DNA of 64,000 nucleotides from the NCBI GenBank assembly GCA_963745665.1, contig CAVUYE010000003.1, positions 496,001 to 560,000 on the forward strand. The letters run 5' to 3'. Made by a program: the position numbers and the translations under genes. Below, in pieces: positions 61,335 to 64,000 of this stretch. This DNA is from Bog-473 sp963745665. Lineage in GTDB: Bacteria; Actinomycetota; Acidimicrobiia; Acidimicrobiales; RAAP-2. How positions within the stretch are numbered: position 1 is the stretch's first letter; the number at the start of each line of letters is the position of its first letter. The notes below the pieces were generated by a model, which did no database searches, was not told where the DNA came from, and saw nothing but the letters and a program-made list of their open reading frames with translations.

Positions 61335-64000
61335 ATGGACGCCCAAGTGCCGGCCGTGGTCGCCGTCATGGTCACGACCGACGCCGGGCCCTGGCTGGAA
61401 GAGGCCCTCGCAGCGCTGGCGGCCCAGGACTACGAGGAGCTCTCAGTCCTCGTCCTGTCCACCGGGGAGGACGATCTCGAGGTGACGGACCGGGTGGCCC
61501 GGGTCCTGCCCGACGCCTTCGTCCGGCACCTGCCGGACCACCCCGGTTACGCCGCCGCATCGAACGAGGCACTGGCCATGGTGGAGGGCGCGGCGTTCTT
61601 TCTGCTCCTCCACGACGATGTCGCGCTGGACCACGATGCGGTGCACAAGATGGTCGAGGAGTCGTTCCGCTCCAATGCCGGGGTGGTGTCCCCGAAGTTC
61701 GTGCACTGGGACGACCGGCGCGTCCTTCTCCACGTCGGCATGACCTGTGACAAGACGGGTGCCGTCGTGGATCGCATCACCGAGGGCGAGGTCGACCACG
61801 GGCAGCACGACGCGGTGCGCGATGTCTTCGTGGCACCGGGCGGCTGCATTCTGGTGCGGGCGGACCTGTTCGCCGAGCTCAAAGGATTCGACGCGGGCAT
61901 CGTCGCCATGGGGGAGGACCTCGACCTCTCTTGGCGCAGCCAGGTGGCCGGCTCGCGCGTCGTGGTCGCCCCAGACGCCCGGGTGCGCCACCGGGAGGTG
62001 GTCTCCGGTGGGGTCGAGCCGCTGGCGGTGGCCGGCGAGGCCGCGGGTCGCCACCCCGCCACCATGCAGTCCCTGCAGCGGCGCCATGAGCTGCGCGCCG
62101 TCCTCAAGTGCTACACCCGGATCAGCCTGGTGCGGGTACTCCCGCAAGCCGCCCTCCTGGCCTTCGGCGAGGTGGTCGTGGCCCTGCTGGCCCGCGATCG
62201 CGACCGGGTCCGTGCCGTCACCGGAGCGTGGCGGTGGAACTTCCGCCGGCTGACCGAGCTCTCGATCCTGCGGGGTGAGCTGGCCGAGCACCGCCTCTTC
62301 CCCGATGCCGAGGTGCGTCGGCTGCAGGTGCGGGGGAGCGCGCGGCTCTCGCGCTACGTCAGCCGGCTCACCCACCAGGGACTCGTGGCGGCCAACGCCG
62401 TCGCCGCCACGCGGGAGGGGTCCGAGCGCGAAGAGGAGCGGGCGGCCGGGGTCGCCGTGCTCACGGGGAGCGTCGGCTTGGCCTTCAGCGAGGACGCCGA
62501 CTTCGACGAGCTCGACGACCTGGGCCGGCGCGCCGGGCGCGATCGTTTCGGGCGCCGGGTGCGGTCGGTGCCCCTCAGCTCCGGGCGCCAGCGCACCGTG
62601 GCCATCGTCATCGCGCTCCTCGTCGTCGCCTTCGGGACCCGCGAGCTCTTCTTCGGGACGCTGCCACTCGTCGGGCAGCTGGCGCCGCTCCCGTCGTGGT
62701 CCGCCAGCTGGCACCACTTCTTCTCCGGCTGGCAGTCCGCCGGGGTAGGCACGACCGCGCCCGCCTCGCCCGCCTTCGGCCTCGTCGGCCTCACCGGCAC
62801 CGTGCTCTTCGGCGCCATGGGGACGTTGCAGCACGTGCTGCTCCTCGGGTGCATCCCCCTCGGCGCGTGGGGTGTGTCGCGCTGCCTGCGTCCTCTGGTG
62901 TCGCCGCGGGCCCGTGCGGTGGCGGTCATCTGCTACCTCGGGCTCCCGCTGCCCTATGGCGCGCTCGGCACGGGGCGTTGGGACGGGCTCGTCGTCTATG
63001 CGCTCTTCCCCTTCATCGCGCTGCGCCTGGCCCGGGCGGCCGGTGTGAGCCCGTACGCGGTGGAGCCCGGGCCGCGGTGGCGGAGCCGGCCCGCCGGCCA
63101 GGTCGTCGTGCTGGGTGCCCTCATCGCCGCCGCGTCGGGCTTCGCGCCGGCGGTCGTGCCGATGGTGCTCGTGACGGCGGTGGCCTGGATGCTCGGTTCG
63201 GTCCTCGTGGGGGCGCGGGAGCCGACGTGGCGCGTCCTGATCGTGGCCGTCGAGGCGGTGGTGGTGGCTCTTGTCCTGGCCCTGCCCTGGGTGGTCGGCA
63301 CCGTGCTGGCGGGCAAGGGGTCGGTGGCGATCTTCGGCCTCCCCCTGTCCGGGGCCACCGCGCCCAGCTGGGGCGAGCTTCTCCGCTTCGCCGTCGGGCC
63401 GGCGGCCCGTTCGCCGATCGCCTGGTTGCTGGTCGTCGGCGCCGCGCTCCCTCTTGTCATCGCCCGCGGCACCAGGCTGGCCTGGGCGGCGCGCATGTGG
63501 GTGCTGGCCTTGGCGTCGTGGGGCCTGGCCTACGCCGGCTCGCACGGCGAGCTCGGCTCCTTTGCGCCATCCCTCACCGTGGTGCTCGCACCGGCGGCCC
63601 TCGCCGTTGCGGTGTGCGTCGGCCTCGGCATCGCCGCCTTCGAGAGTGACCTGAGCGGCCGCGAATTCGGATGGCGCCAGCTGGCGGGCGCTTCTGCGCT
63701 GGTCTTCGTCGCGCTCGGCCTCCTTCCCGTCGTGGGCGGTGCCGTCGGTGGCCGCTGGGATCTCCCGTCGCAGGGCGTGGAGCAACCGCTGGCGTTCCTG
63801 AACCGGCCCGATGCCGGAGGAGTCGCCCGCGTCCTCTGGCTCGGTGACCCCAGGGCGGTGCCGGCCGGAGGGTGGTCGGTCCAATCGGGCCTGGCCTACG
63901 CACTCACGCCGGAGGACCTGCCCGACACCGCCCAGGTGCTCACCCCCGCCGGCGCCGGTCCGGCCGACAAGGTGGCCGAGGCGGTCCGCCTGGCCGTGGC
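61335..64000 (+). CDS. Large GT2 glycosyltransferase / polytopic membrane protein (runs off the end)
   Basis: An uninterrupted frame of at least 888 codons with no stop in the window. Residues about 5-250 are a GT2 domain: L-L-L-H-D-D-V-A-L (DxD-type), A-P-G-G-C-I-L-V-R and M-G-E-D-L-D-L-S-W-R. From about residue 415 a series of hydrophobic segments begins, separated by short loops (L-V-V-A-F-G-T-R-E-L-F-F, G-T-G-R-W-D-G-L-V-V-Y). Such fused GT2-membrane proteins of about 1000 residues are found in actinobacteria near cofDE. ATG 61335 is ten bases after TAGCCT; GTG 61302 and 61281 are in frame. Confidence 0.88.
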   Translation, partial: MDAQVPAVVAVMVTTDAGPWLEEALAALAAQDYEELSVLVLSTGEDDLEVTDRVARVLPDAFVRHLPDHPGYAAASNEALAMVEGAAFFLLLHDDVALDHDAVHKMVEESFRSNAGVVSPKFVHWDDRRVLLHVGMTCDKTGAVVDRITEGEVDHGQHDAVRDVFVAPGGCILVRADLFAELKGFDAGIVAMGEDLDLSWRSQVAGSRVVVAPDARVRHREVVSGGVEPLAVAGEAAGRHPATMQSLQRRHELRAVLKCYTRISLVRVLPQAALLAFGEVVVALLARDRDRVRAVTGAWRWNFRRLTELSILRGELAEHRLFPDAEVRRLQVRGSARLSRYVSRLTHQGLVAANAVAATREGSEREEERAAGVAVLTGSVGLAFSEDADFDELDDLGRRAGRDRFGRRVRSVPLSSGRQRTVAIVIALLVVAFGTRELFFGTLPLVGQLAPLPSWSASWHHFFSGWQSAGVGTTAPASPAFGLVGLTGTVLFGAMGTLQHVLLLGCIPLGAWGVSRCLRPLVSPRARAVAVICYLGLPLPYGALGTGRWDGLVVYALFPFIALRLARAAGVSPYAVEPGPRWRSRPAGQVVVLGALIAAASGFAPAVVPMVLVTAVAWMLGSVLVGAREPTWRVLIVAVEAVVVALVLALPWVVGTVLAGKGSVAIFGLPLSGATAPSWGELLRFAVGPAARSPIAWLLVVGAALPLVIARGTRLAWAARMWVLALASWGLAYAGSHGELGSFAPSLTVVLAPAALAVAVCVGLGIAAFESDLSGREFGWRQLAGASALVFVALGLLPVVGGAVGGRWDLPSQGVEQPLAFLNRPDAGGVARVLWLGDPRAVPAGGWSVQSGLAYALTPEDLPDTAQVLTPAGAGPADKVAEAVRLAV

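Noticed and set aside
61443..63884. 813-codon open frame on the minus strand
   Set aside because: It lies wholly opposite the GT2-membrane gene, is rich in His/Arg/Gly/Pro/Glu with no domain, and reflects GC-biased third positions.
1..64000. CRISPR arrays, insertion sequences, integrases, phage genes
   Set aside because: No regularly spaced repeats, transposase or integrase motifs were seen anywhere; the tRNAs are not flanked by visible attachment-site duplications.

Overview
The window is 64 kb of high-GC DNA with dense, mostly protein-coding sequence from an actinobacterium, most likely of the Acidimicrobiia. This rests on three things seen here. Two tiny basic ribosomal proteins of the bL37 and bS22 type (described in mycobacterial ribosomes) are present. 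The F420 genes cofE and cofD sit beside a mannose-1-phosphate guanylyltransferase gene, as in mycobacteria. The order mfd, SurA-like foldase, mazG, eno, divIC, DUF501, ppx is a common actinobacterial run. GTG starts and 4-base stop/start overlaps are frequent. No IS element, prophage, integrase or CRISPR array was seen.

Layout. 0-7 kb: translation, RNA modification and isoprenoid genes (bL37, DUF192, rsmI, metG, tatD, an RlpA-like wall protein, rsmA, ispE, bS22). 7-9.4 kb: a MprAB-like two-component system and tRNA-Gln. 9.4-12.9 kb: a membrane protein, an alpha/beta hydrolase, a shortened glmU and prs. 12.9-21.1 kb: first surface-glycan island (two large membrane proteins, a GT2, two methyltransferases, a WbsX-type protein). 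21.3-32.2 kb: housekeeping block rplY, pth, mfd, foldase, mazG, eno, divIC, DUF501, ppx. 32.2-40.4 kb: second surface-glycan island (a second WbsX protein, a GT2-GT4 fusion, two methyltransferase-like proteins, two more glycosyltransferases). 40.4-49.3 kb: mixed metabolism and envelope (aminotransferase, GNAT, epimerase plus acyltransferase pair, NlpC/P60 hydrolase, carboxylesterase, P450, an unusual tRNA, a BTAD regulator). 49.3-64 kb: GDP-mannose synthesis, epimerase, F420 side-chain genes, an acyl-CoA ligase/SDR pair, three tandem GT4 enzymes, a nucleotide-sugar reductase-like SDR, and a giant GT2 membrane protein that runs off the end.

How the genes work together. Nucleotide-sugar genes (glmU, the guanylyltransferase and the two epimerase/reductase genes) can supply about ten glycosyltransferases in three blocks, with methyltransferases and WbsX proteins as likely modifiers. 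This suggests a complex, modified cell-surface polysaccharide.

Quality caveat. Twelve reading-frame breaks are visible. Each is repaired by removing one base, and nine lie within 1.25 kb (53.51-54.75 kb) across cofD and the ligase gene. That uniform direction and clustering look more like sequence error than gene decay. The most unusual intact features are a UAA-anticodon tRNA with a short variable loop, an overlap of two convergent genes through a 15-bp repeat, a GlmU without its acetyltransferase active site, and recurrent TANNNT boxes 6-10 bases from start codons that suggest leaderless transcripts.
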